The notes: generated from the letters alone by a model not told the origin. Shown: positions 25,225 through 35,566, numbered from the stretch's first letter. The stretch: 36,734 nt of DNA from Leptospira perolatii (GCF_002811875.1 NZ_NPDZ01000019.1:1-36734); one strand, 5' to 3'. A program made the numbers and translations.

Positions 25225-25390
25225 ATTAGATTCCTTTCGCTTAGATTTTAGCAGTATGGATTATCCCCAATCTGCCAACTGTTGAATCAGAGCGAAATCG
25301 ACCTGAGTTGTTGCAGAAAAATTTATTTTTTAGAAGGAAAGGGCTAAAATTTTTTCCGGGGCAAATTCAGTGAATCCCGACCTGCCCCGG

Positions 25391-25981
25391 TCATTCTTTA
25401 TAAAAAATTACGTCTTTGATCTCTGAATATGCAGGAGTTTGAACGGAAATACCAAAGATAAATCCTTGATGCAAGGAGGGAGGATTAGAATAGCTTCTTA
25501 AATCAATTTTGCATTTCCATTTGTTTGGATTTCCGGAATCGTACGAATAACAATACAAAGTATACGCACGTCCGCTCAGAGCAGAGCATGAGCTTCCTAC
25601 AAACGCAGTAACAAAATTTCCGTCTGGATTAAAGCTTCCGCTCGGTGCAAACGAAGCGTTGGTGAAATCGATCACAATATTTTCATCCTGGACTAAACTT
25701 GCCGCAGAAAAGAAGAATTTGCTCTCGAAGTAGTCCGCGTCTGCGTTCCAGCCTGCGGCAAAAGTCACCTTCTGTTTATTGGCAGAAAGAACATAATTCT
25801 TAAGACTGTCTTCCGTACATTGCACCGTATATAGGGTTTTAAGGAAGCCAGTCAAGTTTTGGCCTTGTGCATTTTTATCCTCTTTGTCTTCACAATTTAG
25901 CGTGAAACCCAAAAGGACTAAACTGACGGAAATGAAAATTAAGCTCTTCACAAATTGCACCCAGGGAAGTTTTTTCCACAT
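25391..25981 (-). CDS. Lipoprotein of unknown function
   Basis: A 196-residue lipoprotein with a long hydrophobic signal and lipobox (GFTLNC), followed by a charged linker (EDKEDKNAQGQN). The mature part has several cysteines (near VQCTED, GSSCSAL, TLYCYSY, KWKCKID) that may form disulfides, and a beta-rich pattern. I do not recognise a family. The ATG at 25981 is used; an adjacent upstream TTG would add one Met. It stands alone between the cyclase and desaturase genes. Confidence 0.7.
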   Translation of the reverse strand: MWKKLPWVQFVKSLIFISVSLVLLGFTLNCEDKEDKNAQGQNLTGFLKTLYTVQCTEDSLKNYVLSANKQKVTFAAGWNADADYFESKFFFSAASLVQDENIVIDFTNASFAPSGSFNPDGNFVTAFVGSSCSALSGRAYTLYCYSYDSGNPNKWKCKIDLRSYSNPPSLHQGFIFGISVQTPAYSEIKDVIFYKE

Positions 25982-26102
25982 CAATCCCGGTGCAAAATCT
26001 TAGCAACCCTAATGCAATTTTATGGTTTTGGCAGAGCCGTCTCACAGCTGTTATATTGTTCGCATCCCAGCAAATCGGTTTTCACTAGGATAGGAACGAT
26101 TA

Positions 26103-27425
26103 TTAAAGTTCATCCTTTGCTATCTTGTCGTATAAGTTCTTAAATTCCTGGTTTGGTTCAGGCAATTCTATTCGCGCGTCTAAAATATATTTAGAATGTA
26201 AGCCTTCGACAAAGAACATGTTTATTTTTCCCTTACTTTTTGTCTCAACGCCCCCTCGATCGATACATTCGAAGTAAGGTTTGATTTTTTCATACGTAGC
26301 ATAAGATACGTTTACCTTTCCAGGTGCTCCAGAGGATTCCATTCTGCTTGCCGTATTTACCGTATCTCCCCATACATCGTAACTGAACTTTTTCTTTGCG
26401 ATAACTCCGGCGACCAAAGGTCCAGTATGCAATCCGACTCGGATATCCCAATACGGTTCACCTTTCTCTTTCTTTTTATTCTTGAGCGTCGAAATAGCTT
26501 CCACCATTTCAAGTGCGGCCAGCGTAGCGTCGATGGGATGTGTTCGATTGGGTTCTGGCAGTCCACCAACGCACATATAAGAATCTCCGATCGTTTTTAT
26601 TTTTTCTAAATTATGTTTTTCTATTATCTTATCAAAGATGGAAAAGCATTCATCCAGATTCTCTATCAGATTTCTTGGAGTCATTTTTTCGGATAACTTA
26701 GTAAAGCCGGCAAAATCAGTAAAAAGGACTGTCGCAGAATTGACAAAGACCGGATCGACCTTTTCGGTCCTTTTCAGCTCTGAAGCGATTTTTGCGGGTA
26801 GAATATTGTGCAGCAATTTGTCAGATTGATCTAGTGCGTCCTGCAATCTCTTTTCAAAAATTTCATTCACGACTTCTTGGTATTCTTTGCTCTGCTCGAA
26901 TAACAAACGCCAGGCAAGCTCATAATCGATATTCGGAATTCCCCTAGCAATTTCCCTTAGGAGTTCCCTCATATTGTTTTCGACACGTATAAAGAAAGAA
27001 ATGGAAAAGCCACTTTGGCTATAATCAACCTGGCTGAAAACCTTCTGAGAAATCTCACGAAATTTTCTCAAATTCTCCGCGGAATTGTTCTTAAAGGACA
27101 GAAGCCTTTCGATAAAAATTCGATTATATGTGTCAAAAGAATATTCGTCATATTTAAATATGAAACCATTTCTCTTGGCCCACTCTTCTATAAAATTGAA
27201 TGTAGGAATCGGTCCAGATTCCAGATCCGAAAATTCCGAGTAAAGGCGATCTAAAATCTCTTTATTGATCTCTATGGATGTTCTTTCGTCGATTCTAGAT
27301 TGGTTGATAGGATTTTCGCCTTTCTTTAACTCTGCTTTGATGTGAAGCAGAAAGTAGCGCGCAATCTCTAAGGAAACTTGGTTACGGACTGCCTTTTCCT
27401 CCGCGACAGTATTCTGATTTGTCAT
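26103..27425 (-). CDS. Class III adenylate/guanylate cyclase
   Basis: A 440-residue protein with a C-terminal class III cyclase domain (about residues 225-400). Metal-binding aspartates appear in TVLFTDFAGFTKLSE and IKTIGDSYMCVGGLP; substrate and transition-state residues are likely in DVWGDTVNTASRME. The ~200 N-terminal residues are helical and charged, without membrane helices or a recognised sensor domain, and are followed by a coiled coil leading into the catalytic domain (EKRLQDALDQSDKLLHNILP). It is probably soluble and makes cAMP (the Lys/Asp pattern fits adenylate), but substrate is an inference. Confidence 0.9.
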   Translation of the reverse strand: MTNQNTVAEEKAVRNQVSLEIARYFLLHIKAELKKGENPINQSRIDERTSIEINKEILDRLYSEFSDLESGPIPTFNFIEEWAKRNGFIFKYDEYSFDTYNRIFIERLLSFKNNSAENLRKFREISQKVFSQVDYSQSGFSISFFIRVENNMRELLREIARGIPNIDYELAWRLLFEQSKEYQEVVNEIFEKRLQDALDQSDKLLHNILPAKIASELKRTEKVDPVFVNSATVLFTDFAGFTKLSEKMTPRNLIENLDECFSIFDKIIEKHNLEKIKTIGDSYMCVGGLPEPNRTHPIDATLAALEMVEAISTLKNKKKEKGEPYWDIRVGLHTGPLVAGVIAKKKFSYDVWGDTVNTASRMESSGAPGKVNVSYATYEKIKPYFECIDRGGVETKSKGKINMFFVEGLHSKYILDARIELPEPNQEFKNLYDKIAKDEL

Positions 27426-27525
27426 AGATACAATTTTCTCTTAGTCTCAATCAGGTTAAGCAGCAAAAACAAAAAAGGTGAAAACGTTTACCTCTGACCT
27501 CTGACCTTCGATCATTCATCCTCGA

Positions 27526-28272
27526 TCAAAAAGAAATACCGACTAAAACCTGCAATTGCATTCCGTAAGCATTTTGATGATCCTTCGCCTCAGCATTCGG
27601 ACTCTTCCATGCCTTCTCAAAAGAAGCCGGGTCCCAATAGGAATTTGAAATGTAAGCTCCGTGCTGAGGATGAGAATTCGTGCCTAGATAACCTAAGAAA
27701 TTTCCGCCCAAATGAACAAAAAATCCCGAAGGAAATAAATAACGAAAACCTGCGCCTATGGATGCGAAAGTTCTTTTTTGCAAGAGACTCCAATCATAGT
27801 ATTTCACATCGTTTATGAGAGTAGAGGTATTTGTCGTTCTCTCTATTTTCGAAAAGGTTTCTGTCCCTGCTCCAACACCTACGTAGTAAGGATTTGCGAA
27901 CGGGAACCATTCGAGTTGCAGCATTGCCTGTCTTTGAATCTCTTCACTATTCGTTAGCGTGAAAGAAGCGGTAGAACCCTGAGCACCGATTAAATCCAAA
28001 TCAAAGCGACTGATCCGCCTTTGCTCGTTCCCTTGAAACGAAATCGCTAATTTCGAAGAGAATTGATAACCGAATCCAATCCAATTTAATCCGTTAAACT
28101 TGTTAAAAATAAATCCGCCAACAAAAAACTTTTTCGAGGACCTCCTACTTGCCTGGTCCTCTTCTCCGGGAATTGCACCATTTCCGCCACCGGAGCTATT
28201 CTGTGCGCTTACCGAAGCTGTAGCTAACAGGAAAAATAGGATAATTAAGAATATTGAAATTCGGGATTTCAT
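27526..28272 (-). CDS. Putative outer-membrane beta-barrel protein
   Basis: A 248-residue exported protein. The signal peptide ends at SVSAQ and is followed by a glycine-rich linker (NSSGGGNG). The remainder alternates polar and hydrophobic residues, with glycine and aromatic girdle residues (NWIGFGYQF, YYVGVGAGTE, FASIGAGFRYLFPSGFFVHLGG), and ends in LVGISF, with the terminal Phe typical of outer-membrane barrels. I do not recognise a specific family. It is located 100 bases downstream of the cyclase gene in the opposite reading order on the same strand (cyclase lies after it), and no operon link is evident. Confidence 0.65.
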   Translation of the reverse strand: MKSRISIFLIILFFLLATASVSAQNSSGGGNGAIPGEEDQASRRSSKKFFVGGFIFNKFNGLNWIGFGYQFSSKLAISFQGNEQRRISRFDLDLIGAQGSTASFTLTNSEEIQRQAMLQLEWFPFANPYYVGVGAGTETFSKIERTTNTSTLINDVKYYDWSLLQKRTFASIGAGFRYLFPSGFFVHLGGNFLGYLGTNSHPQHGAYISNSYWDPASFEKAWKSPNAEAKDHQNAYGMQLQVLVGISF

Positions 28273-28496
28273 CTCTGTTCACCTTATCAAAGAGATTTGA
28301 ATCGGAATGTTAGTTTTCACTATATTGTCCGGTTTGGAAAGAAAATAATTCTTCATTTTTTCTTGTAACTGATCTCGGCACAAAAATTACACTATTGAAT
28401 TTCCTAAGGGAAGGATAGACCGGCACTTCAGAACTCTGTATTGGTTTAATCGAATTTTTAGGGTGATTGGATTCAAGTAGATTTGGTAGACGAGAT

Positions 28497-29456
28497 CTAT
28501 GACCTATTCTTAAATCTCCAAACCGATCTGATCTTTTCGCTGCGAAAGTCATCGGGATGAGTTCTCTTTGTAAGGTCCTCTACTTCATCCCATAATATCG
28601 AATTCGGATCCAGTTTGAACTTTCGAAAATTCGTAGAAAAATACAAAACTGCACCGGGATTTGAGTAATCTTTATATAATAAATTTAGCAAGTAGGAATA
28701 ATCTTTTTGGATATCAAAGAAGCCGTCCATTCTCTTGCTATTTGAGAATGTAGGAGGATCAACTACAATCAGGTCATATTTTTCTTTTCGCGCCGCTTTG
28801 GATCCAGAAGTTTTCAGCCAGTTTAACACATCAGCCTGGACAAATTCATGTTCTTCGGAATTCATTTGGTTTAAGCGAAAATTTTCTTTTGCCCAATCCA
28901 GATACGTCTTAGAAAGATCTACGCTCGTCACAAGAATCGCTCCACCCGCAACAGCGTAAACGGAAAAGGATCCTGTATATGCAAATAGGTTAAGTACTCT
29001 TTTGCCGGCCGATTCATTTCGGACGAGTTCCCGAGTAATTCTATGATCCAGAAATAAACCGGTATCCAGATAATCGCTTAGATTTACCTTAAATCGCAGC
29101 CCTCCTTCGTTTACTACAATAGAAGCTTGGCGATTGCCTAGTTTTTCATACTGGCTCGATCCTTTTTTCTGTTCTCTTTTTTTCCAAAAAAGCTTTTCGG
29201 GGGATACATTCAGTATTTCGAATATTGCCTTTTCTATCTCCGATCTTTCGTGCTGCTTTTCAGCGTCTGTTAATGGATAGCTATTGGCGTATTCGGCAAC
29301 TTGGCAATAGTCCTCGTACAAATCGATAGAAAGCGGGACCTGCGGAATGTCCCTATCGTAAACTCGAAAGCAACTAATATCCCTACGCCTGGCCCATTTT
29401 TTCCAGTGCTTGGACATTCGTTCCAACCGATTGAAAAACATTTCCAAATGTTTCAT
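28497..29456 (-). CDS. RlmK-like class I SAM 23S rRNA methyltransferase
   Basis: A 319-residue protein corresponding to the C-terminal (RlmK) half of the fused RlmKL enzyme. It has NRLERMSKHWKKWARRRDIS, then CFRVYDRDIPQVPLSIDLYEDY, the family's N-terminal signature. The SAM-binding motif is VLNLFAYTGSFSVYA, followed by SVDLSKTYLDWAKENF and the catalytic-type motif DLIVVDPPTFSN. RlmK makes m7G2069 in 23S rRNA in E. coli. The RlmL half with THUMP is absent. The start could be ATG 29441 instead of 29456, which matches the usual family start better. Single gene. Confidence 0.85.
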   Translation of the reverse strand: MKHLEMFFNRLERMSKHWKKWARRRDISCFRVYDRDIPQVPLSIDLYEDYCQVAEYANSYPLTDAEKQHERSEIEKAIFEILNVSPEKLFWKKREQKKGSSQYEKLGNRQASIVVNEGGLRFKVNLSDYLDTGLFLDHRITRELVRNESAGKRVLNLFAYTGSFSVYAVAGGAILVTSVDLSKTYLDWAKENFRLNQMNSEEHEFVQADVLNWLKTSGSKAARKEKYDLIVVDPPTFSNSKRMDGFFDIQKDYSYLLNLLYKDYSNPGAVLYFSTNFRKFKLDPNSILWDEVEDLTKRTHPDDFRSEKIRSVWRFKNRS

Positions 29457-29503
29457 TCAAGACCAATATGAAAAATAGAGTTGTATTGCGAATTCTTTTT
29501 AAT

Positions 29504-31024
29504 CTATGCCTGGATCGGAATTCGATCCGTATTTGCGCGCTTTTCCAGCGGGACAAAAAAGCTTAAAATTCCGTACCATAGAACCGTCAAAGAAACCGAA
29601 GGTTTAATAATATTCCAAAGGCTTTTTTTAAGATGGATTGTCCAAAGATATTCGTAATAAATTCTCTGATTCACTGACATCAGCTCCATCATTCTGTTAA
29701 TATACCACATAAGAATACTGTGTCCAAAGGGCCTACTACCCGTCGCCTGGGGATAATGCAAATCCAGAGTTTTTGTCAAAAACCAAGGAAGTTTGATCGC
29801 ATTTGGAAGTCTTTTTCTAACTCTATTTGCAAACCCTTTCAACGAATTTCGACTTGATCTAAACTGCTCCATTAAACAATCGTGAAGAATTTTAGATTGA
29901 AGACTGGCGACAGATATTCCCTGGCCGAAAATTGGATTTAGAGCGCAGACACTATCTGCAAAAGGAACGAGATTCTCCGGAAAATCTGACAATCGATCAA
30001 AACGACGCCATCTATTTGTAGGAATCTTAAATATCGTAATGTCCGTAATTGGCTTTGCGTACTTTATAAAATTGTAAAGATTCGGCCTCGTTAGAGTTTT
30101 GGCAAAGTTCATAAAACCAGATTGATTGGTCGGAGCATGATCCTTAAAATAGCCGTTTAAACTCACAAGCCATCGATTCCCTTCTACGCAAGAAATAAAT
30201 CCCGCTCTCCAGTTATCAGGAGATTTTGGGTATTCTATCAAAAGCTTCCAGTTTTGATCAAAATTCTTTGGGGCCTTACATAGAAAACTTGTGTACGCCA
30301 AATCGATCCCAATCTTTTCCTCAAAGGGCTTAGGATAACCTAAACTTTCCAGCCACTGCGGACACCTGGAGCCTCGACCAGATGCATCCACGATTAGATC
30401 CGCAAATAACTCTTTGCCGGATGATAGCCTAACTCCTGTTATCCTACGCTTAGTAACATCGGATAATAATCCTTCCACCGATTTTTCGGGAATAAATTCG
30501 ACTCCGTAAGTAGCCTTCAATCTTTTTCTTAGATTCCATTCCAAAAATGGCCTTGTGAACAGCATCAAATGGACTCCGCTCCGAAATCGGCTTTTCCATA
30601 CACCAAAATGATGCCAGATAAATTCTTGCGATGAATCGATTACGTTGAGGCCTTCTTTTCGTAATTCCTCGATCATCCCGGGAAAAAAAGACTCTATCAC
30701 ATCTTTTCCCGAATTTAACAATACATGAGGATGCTTGCCTTGCGGAACTCCTTGTCTAGGGTTGGAGGACGATGGCAACTTGTCCCGATCCAGCACGGTG
30801 ACCTTTTTAAAAAAATCCGCAAGCGCCCTTGCTGCCATCAACCCTCCGATACCGCAGCCGATGACTATTGCATCTCCATAAGGCTTGCTTGACTCTTGCC
30901 CGGAAATGGATTTTCCCTGAACTGACTTCCGTGAGTCTTGTTTCGCCCTTCCCTTTGTTAGCCGGGCTTTCGATTTTGTCTTTAGCAATTGTCGGGATGG
31001 TTTGCTTCGTGGAATCTTTTTCAT
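29504..31024 (-). CDS. FAD-dependent monooxygenase-like protein with basic N-terminus
   Basis: A 506-residue flavoprotein. The FAD Rossmann motif is AIVIGCGIGGLMAARALADF (about residues 52-71). LIVDASGRGSRCPQW and LVPFADSVCALNPIFGQGISVAS are the second and third FAD-site motifs of PHBH-type monooxygenases. Before the Rossmann fold are ~48 residues rich in Lys, Arg and Ser, not typical of the family and perhaps disordered or nucleic-acid/membrane-binding. The C-terminus is hydrophobic and may associate with membrane. A strong ribosome binding site (AAAGGAGA) supports the start. Substrate is unknown; a lipid or isoprenoid is plausible. Confidence 0.82.
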   Translation of the reverse strand: MKKIPRSKPSRQLLKTKSKARLTKGRAKQDSRKSVQGKSISGQESSKPYGDAIVIGCGIGGLMAARALADFFKKVTVLDRDKLPSSSNPRQGVPQGKHPHVLLNSGKDVIESFFPGMIEELRKEGLNVIDSSQEFIWHHFGVWKSRFRSGVHLMLFTRPFLEWNLRKRLKATYGVEFIPEKSVEGLLSDVTKRRITGVRLSSGKELFADLIVDASGRGSRCPQWLESLGYPKPFEEKIGIDLAYTSFLCKAPKNFDQNWKLLIEYPKSPDNWRAGFISCVEGNRWLVSLNGYFKDHAPTNQSGFMNFAKTLTRPNLYNFIKYAKPITDITIFKIPTNRWRRFDRLSDFPENLVPFADSVCALNPIFGQGISVASLQSKILHDCLMEQFRSSRNSLKGFANRVRKRLPNAIKLPWFLTKTLDLHYPQATGSRPFGHSILMWYINRMMELMSVNQRIYYEYLWTIHLKKSLWNIIKPSVSLTVLWYGILSFFVPLEKRANTDRIPIQA

Positions 31025-31222
31025 ATCGATTCTCCTTTCCCGCTCGAGAGCAAGCGCTCAGATTAACGAATGCTCGCATGTTCGCTTAATAATATCTACA
31101 ATTATTTATTGATAGATTAAAGGTGTCTTGCAATTCATAAGTGAATTGCCCAGGGCTTCACGTTAAACGCAACCGGATCCTATGAGAAAGAGTACTTTTG
31201 GAGAAGTTTAATGAGAAAGGAT

Positions 31223-31813
31223 TTATTTTTTTGAGTTTGTCAGAAGAGCTATCCTCTTGCCTTCCATCGAATCCCCGATCAATATATTTAATCTTTTTAA
31301 CTGAGTCGCGTCTTGTTTTGCACTGATGACCCACCAGCTCGCTGCTTTGCGATACCAAGGTGGCTGCGATTGAAAATAGTCCCAGGCCTTCTTATTTTTG
31401 CGAAATTGGGCTTCGAATTCTTTCGTCAATTTTGCAGTTTCCCTTTCATAAGAATACTGATTCGACTTTGCATCATCTCGATTATTAAAAGCTTCTAAAC
31501 CAGGAGCTCTCATTTGGCCGGTTTCTATCAAAGTTTTCATTTTCTTAATATTGATAGCGCTCCAATTACTAGAAGCTTTTCTAGGTGTAAAACGAATCTT
31601 GTAACTGACCTCGTCGATAGATTTTCGGACTCCGTCAATCCAGCCAAAACATAATGCGACATCTACGGATTCGGACCAGTTAATACTGTCTTTCCCGGTG
31701 CTGACTTTATGATAGCCGATCCAGAGAACTTTCGCCTTAGTATGATTCTTTTCGAACCAGGAAAAAAGTTTGGCTTGGTCGGAAAAGAATCGAATCGTTT
31801 CCTCGTCCTTCAT
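31223..31813 (-). CDS. YdeI/OmpD-associated family protein
   Basis: A 196-residue cytoplasmic protein of the YdeI (bacteriocin-protection/OmpD-associated) family: KVLWIGYHKVSTGKDSINW, then VDVALCFGWIDGVRKSID, SYKIRFTPRKASSNWSAIN and the C-terminal PPWYRKAASWWVISAKQDATQ are hallmark blocks. The molecular role of the family is unknown. Tryptophans and basic residues in the conserved blocks are characteristic. It is a single gene with a 198-base gap to the flavoprotein gene downstream. Confidence 0.88.
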   Translation of the reverse strand: MKDEETIRFFSDQAKLFSWFEKNHTKAKVLWIGYHKVSTGKDSINWSESVDVALCFGWIDGVRKSIDEVSYKIRFTPRKASSNWSAINIKKMKTLIETGQMRAPGLEAFNNRDDAKSNQYSYERETAKLTKEFEAQFRKNKKAWDYFQSQPPWYRKAASWWVISAKQDATQLKRLNILIGDSMEGKRIALLTNSKK

Positions 31814-31852
31814 TCGAAATCCTTAATCTATATACGCGATGATCCTCTAATT

Positions 31853-31870
31853 TTGTAGGAGGTCCTACAA
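31853..31870. repeat. Dispersed palindrome TTGTAGGA-N2-TCCTACAA, copy 2
   Basis: Perfect 8-base arms around GG, between the sufT-like gene and the YdeI-family gene. Arms extend imperfectly on both sides. The inner 6-base arms equal those at 15181-15194. Confidence 0.5.
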
Positions 31871-31941
31871 GAATTGGAAAGCAAAAAAACCTTGGCAAAA
31901 AAACGAAGTTCTGTTAAAAGGCCCTTTGGTTGCCCGCCACC

Positions 31942-31968
31942 GGCCCCCCTCCCAGGAAGGGCGGGGCC
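31942..31968 (-). terminator. GC-rich hairpin after suf operon
   Basis: GGCCCC and GGGGCC form the outer stem, and CCT with AGG can extend inside. It lies 16 bases beyond the sufT-like stop. T-runs on the minus strand are 40 or more bases further, so it is not a textbook terminator. The base composition (very GC-rich for 50 bases) stands out from the surroundings. Confidence 0.35.
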
Positions 31969-31983
31969 CTTCTAGACCAGCTC

Positions 31984-32340
31984 TCAATAATCGAAAATCC
32001 CCAGATCCATCTTGGCCTCTTCCGAAGCCATCAATCTCGGATCCCACTTCGGATTCCAAACAACTTCGACTTCCACAGAATCAATCCCCTCAACCCTGAG
32101 GGCATTATCTTGGATTTCTTGCTTTATTTGAGGGCCGGCTGGACAAGCCATCGAAGTATAAGTCATTTCGATTTTAGCTTTTCCGTTCTCTGCTTTGATT
32201 TTATAGATTAATCCAAGTTCAGCCACGGAGATTCCGATTTCAGGATCTTCGACATTGTGAACCGCTTCGTAAATTTTTTGCTCGAGCTCGTTTGTTGGAG
32301 CTTCGAGTAACTGAACATTCATAGATTCGTTCGGTTCCAT
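31984..32340 (-). CDS. sufT: SufT/MIP18-type (DUF59) Fe-S assembly protein
   Basis: A 118-residue DUF59 protein. [18 protein letters not shown] is the family's first motif and [18 protein letters not shown] holds the conserved cysteine. SufT-type proteins help Fe-S cluster maturation. The final [20 protein letters not shown] segment is typical of SufT. GAGG eight bases upstream of the ATG supports the start. It is last in the suf operon, 16 bases after sufU. Confidence 0.88.
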   Translation of the reverse strand: MEPNESMNVQLLEAPTNELEQKIYEAVHNVEDPEIGISVAELGLIYKIKAENGKAKIEMTYTSMACPAGPQIKQEIQDNALRVEGIDSVEVEVVWNPKWDPRLMASEEAKMDLGIFDY

Positions 32341-32356
32341 TTCATTTTCCTCAAAT

Positions 32357-32797
32357 CTAAAGTGCTTTTTCGTTTTTGTTCAGAGCCTTCTCAAGGGTGT
32401 TCCAAGGCAAGACTGCGCATTTGATTCTTGCAGGAATTTTTCTGACAGCTTCAAGTGATTCCAGATCCTCGTATTCCTCCGAGAAATGAGGCTCTTCGTC
32501 CTCGATCAGCATCGCTTTAAAGGAAACCAAGAGCTCCCTTGCTTCGTCGATTGTTTTTCCGTAGAGGCAATCCGTAAGCATAGAAGAAGAAGCTTGGGAA
32601 ATCGAACAACCCTTACCGTTAAACGAAATGTCGTGAATCTTGTTCCCATCTAGTTTGAGGAACAATTCCACTTCATCTCCACACAAAGGATTTACTCCTA
32701 GTTCGTGCACATCTGGATTCTCTATAGAGCCATGGTGCCTAGGATTTTGGTAATGGTCTAAAAGGACTTCTTTATAGAGTTCATCGCTTAAGGACAC
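32357..32797 (-). CDS. sufU: SufU, NifU-like Fe-S scaffold/sulfur acceptor
   Basis: A 146-residue SufU protein. Three conserved cysteines are visible: [29 protein letters not shown] and RIKCAVLPW, with an additional Asp in CGDE as a zinc/metal ligand. SufU works with SufS by accepting persulfide sulfur. The length and the long insertion between the second and third Cys fit SufU rather than IscU. The start is GTG at 32797 (cac on the plus strand) with AAGGAGATA about 10 bases upstream. It overlaps the end of sufS by 17 bases. Confidence 0.92.
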   Translation of the reverse strand: MSLSDELYKEVLLDHYQNPRHHGSIENPDVHELGVNPLCGDEVELFLKLDGNKIHDISFNGKGCSISQASSSMLTDCLYGKTIDEARELLVSFKAMLIEDEEPHFSEEYEDLESLEAVRKIPARIKCAVLPWNTLEKALNKNEKAL

Positions 32798-34022
32798 GAC
32801 CGAATATCTCCTTTACCTTCTTTAGACCGTCGAGAAGACGATCTACGTCTTCTTTCGTGTTATAAAGATAGAAGGAGGCCCTGCAAGTGCCAGAAATTCC
32901 TTTGTATTCCATGAAAGGCTGGGCACAATGATGTCCGACTCGGATCGCGATACCTTCCTCATCTAGGATAGAACCTACATCGTGCGGATGAACTCCCGGA
33001 AAGTTAAAAGAAACCACCCCGCCCCGTTTGGATAAATCGGTTGGACCGTAAAATTCTAATCCTCCGAATTCCTCTAATCTTTCCAAGGCGTATTGTAGGA
33101 GTTCCAACTCGTGATTCCGAATTTCGTCCATCCCGACAGATTCAAGATAATCGATCGCAGCACCAAAGGCTATCACTCCGGAAATATTAGGAGTTCCTGC
33201 CTCTAATCTTGCAGGAAGATCGGCATAGGTAGCCTTATCTTTCCAGACACGAGAAATCATGTCCCCACCACCCATCCAAGGAGGCATTGACTCTAAAATT
33301 TCTTCTTTTGCGTATAGAACTCCCACGCCAGTTGGCCCCAACATTTTGTGAGCAGAGAAGGCATAGAAATCATAATCGCCTTGCTGTACATTGACCGGTA
33401 AATGGCAAATCCCTTGAGCTCCATCCACTAGAACCTTGGCCCCAACTTGACGGGCTCTCCTGATGATTGGATGCAGATCGTGAATAGTCCCAGTAACGTT
33501 CGACATTTGCGCTACTGCAACAAGCTTAGTTCTTTCGGTGATTATTTCATCTAAATTAGAATAATCTAAAGTAGCATCCGGTAGAATCGGAATATATTTT
33601 AGGACAGCCTGCTTTTCTTGGGCGAGCATTTGCCAAGGAACTAGATTGGAATGGTGCTCCAATTCATTTAGTACAATTTCATCGCCTTCGTGTATATTCG
33701 TACGCCCCCAAGATTGGGCGACTAAGTTGATCGATTCTGTTGTATTTCTTGTAAAAATGACTACTTTTGCGCAGATTGCTCCGATGAACTTTGCAACTTT
33801 AATGCGCGAATATTCGTACTTCTCAGTGGCTTTTTGAGAGAGAGCATAGACTCCCCGGTGAATATTCGCATTTTCGTGCTGATAATAATTTGCCTCAGTT
33901 GCGATTACGGAGCTAGGCTTTTGAGAACTAGCAGCGCTGTCCAAGAAAACCAAGGGTTTTCCATTCATTCGAGTATTTAGAATGGGGAAATCGGCTCGGA
34001 TCTGTTTGATATCGAAACTCAA
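32781..34022 (-). CDS. sufS: SufS cysteine desulfurase
   Basis: A 413-residue PLP-dependent desulfurase. [16 protein letters not shown] is the N-terminal motif, [16 protein letters not shown] the next; [15 protein letters not shown] carries the PLP lysine and [10 protein letters not shown] the catalytic cysteine with the histidines of SufS. It supplies sulfur to SufU. The start chosen is TTG at 34022, because GGGAGG lies 7-8 bases before it and the family normally begins close to [15 protein letters not shown] longer TTG start at 34058 would overlap the Rieske stop. Confidence 0.93.
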   Translation of the reverse strand: MSFDIKQIRADFPILNTRMNGKPLVFLDSAASSQKPSSVIATEANYYQHENANIHRGVYALSQKATEKYEYSRIKVAKFIGAICAKVVIFTRNTTESINLVAQSWGRTNIHEGDEIVLNELEHHSNLVPWQMLAQEKQAVLKYIPILPDATLDYSNLDEIITERTKLVAVAQMSNVTGTIHDLHPIIRRARQVGAKVLVDGAQGICHLPVNVQQGDYDFYAFSAHKMLGPTGVGVLYAKEEILESMPPWMGGGDMISRVWKDKATYADLPARLEAGTPNISGVIAFGAAIDYLESVGMDEIRNHELELLQYALERLEEFGGLEFYGPTDLSKRGGVVSFNFPGVHPHDVGSILDEEGIAIRVGHHCAQPFMEYKGISGTCRASFYLYNTKEDVDRLLDGLKKVKEIFGRVLKR

Positions 34023-34054
34023 TGTACTGCCTCCCTTTCCAATCTTCTCATACG

Positions 34055-34363
34055 TCAATCATCCAACTCTACTTCGACTTCGTCACCTACGATTCGAGTA
34101 GAATAAACGGGGAGGTCCTCGACCGCCGGCATACAAAGTGCCTTACCGCTTTTCACATTAAATTGCGCGAAATGTCTAGGGCAGGTAATTACGTCGCCTT
34201 CCAAATTCCCGTGAGAAATCGCCTCGCCATCGTGAGTGCAGACATCTTCGAACGCGTAAATCTGATCTCCGATCCGAGTGATTCCAATTCTGTTGAATTT
34301 GGTCTCGACTACGAACACCTTCCCCTCCGCCAATTCGGAGAGCTTTACTCTAAAAGCGCCCAT
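34055..34363 (-). CDS. Rieske-type ferredoxin in suf operon
   Basis: A 102-residue Rieske [2Fe-2S] protein. The ligand motifs are CTHDGE (C-x-H) and CPRHFAQFN (C-x2-H), separated by about 17 residues, as in dioxygenase-type ferredoxins. It has no transmembrane segment, so it is probably a soluble electron carrier. Its position between sufD and sufS suggests it supplies electrons for cluster assembly or is an early client; both occur in related operons. Its ATG overlaps the sufD stop as TAATG. Confidence 0.9.
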   Translation of the reverse strand: MGAFRVKLSELAEGKVFVVETKFNRIGITRIGDQIYAFEDVCTHDGEAISHGNLEGDVITCPRHFAQFNVKSGKALCMPAVEDLPVYSTRIVGDEVEVELDD

Positions 34364-35562
34364 TACGGTAGACCTTCCAGCATTCTTGTTTCAAGAACAG
34401 ACTCAATTTCATTACGAAGTTTCTCAGAAGGGAATTCTCTCACGACTTCGCCCAAAAATCCTTCTACAATTAATCTTCTAGCTTCATGCTCGGAGATCCC
34501 TCGGGAAGCCAAATAAAACAATTGTTCTTCGTCAATTTCGCCAACAGTCGCTCCGTGCTCGCATTTTACGCTATCGGCAAATACTTCTAACTTTGGAATG
34601 GACTCTGCCCGAGCAGTTCTGTCCAACAGCAAATTGTTATTAATCTGCACTGCGGCTACGTCTTTGCATCCGGCAGGAATATGAAGATTTCCGGTAAAAA
34701 CATGGTGTGCTTTTTCTCTAGCCGCGACTCTAAACAAAATCGAACTATTACCATGGTCCGCTTTATGTAAAATTCTGATTTCAGTATCCTGGTATTCCTT
34801 TGCCCTCAAAGGAGAAATTCCGGCAAAACGCGTCCAGGCACCGTTGCCGGTTACCTCAGCGTCATAGAAGGACTTTCCTTTGTATCCTCCCCAAGTAGCG
34901 ATTGAAGTATGAAATCTACTATCGCCTTCTTGGACAGAATGAGTTGCTCGAAATCTAAATGTTGAGTCTCCCAGACTTTCCGTAGTTGCGTACTGAAAAT
35001 GCCCACCTTTTCGGATCCTTAAAATAGTGACACCGTTCATCCATCGGAAATCATCCGAAGAACTCGAAATCCATTCTTCCAAAATCCTTGCCTTGGACAT
35101 CGCAGGCGCTTCAATAATAAACAAAGGAAGCACGAAGTTCCCTTCGTTGCAAGAAACGCAGATCTGAGGTAGAGGCTCCTCTTCTTGTACTTCCTTTAAC
35201 TGAATATAATAAGCGTGCGTAAAGTGCGAAAGAGTAAACAAAGAAGTCCACTCGCTCTTATAAGCTTGAAGTGCGGGTTCGGCCAAACTCAAAACAGATT
35301 TTAGCCGATTCGAATCAAGTTCCGACAATGCAGTAATCTGAGAACCATTTTCCGAAGAAAACTTCACGGCTTCCCGAGAAGGAGCTTTGTCAAAACTATC
35401 CAATTTGAAATTAGAAAGACTAATTTTTCTCCAAGACTCCAGCCCCGGGTTCGGGAATTCAGCCTTTTCTAAAAATGAAAATGCTTTTTTACGAAAATCT
35501 AATAAATCCTTAGGTTCCGATTTTTCGGATAAAAGTTTTTCGAAAGATAGCTTGAAATCCAT
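34363..35562 (-). CDS. sufD: SufD Fe-S assembly protein
   Basis: A 399-residue SufB/SufD-family protein. The body has the right-handed beta-helix pattern, with [21 protein letters not shown] and [25 protein letters not shown], and the C-terminal [22 protein letters not shown] with the conserved CEHGAT motif that contacts SufC/SufB. The CEHGAT motif and lack of a clear ligand Cys cluster in the middle fit SufD rather than SufB. ATG 35562, four bases after the sufC stop, is preferred; GAAGGA abuts it. The longer frame to 35595 would overlap sufC by 29 bases. Confidence 0.85.
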   Translation of the reverse strand: MDFKLSFEKLLSEKSEPKDLLDFRKKAFSFLEKAEFPNPGLESWRKISLSNFKLDSFDKAPSREAVKFSSENGSQITALSELDSNRLKSVLSLAEPALQAYKSEWTSLFTLSHFTHAYYIQLKEVQEEEPLPQICVSCNEGNFVLPLFIIEAPAMSKARILEEWISSSSDDFRWMNGVTILRIRKGGHFQYATTESLGDSTFRFRATHSVQEGDSRFHTSIATWGGYKGKSFYDAEVTGNGAWTRFAGISPLRAKEYQDTEIRILHKADHGNSSILFRVAAREKAHHVFTGNLHIPAGCKDVAAVQINNNLLLDRTARAESIPKLEVFADSVKCEHGATVGEIDEEQLFYLASRGISEHEARRLIVEGFLGEVVREFPSEKLRNEIESVLETRMLEGLP

Positions 35563-35566
35563 TCCT

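Noticed and set aside
34023..34058. Longer SufS start at TTG 34058
   Set aside because: It overlaps the Rieske stop and has a poorer ribosome binding site than TTG 34022.
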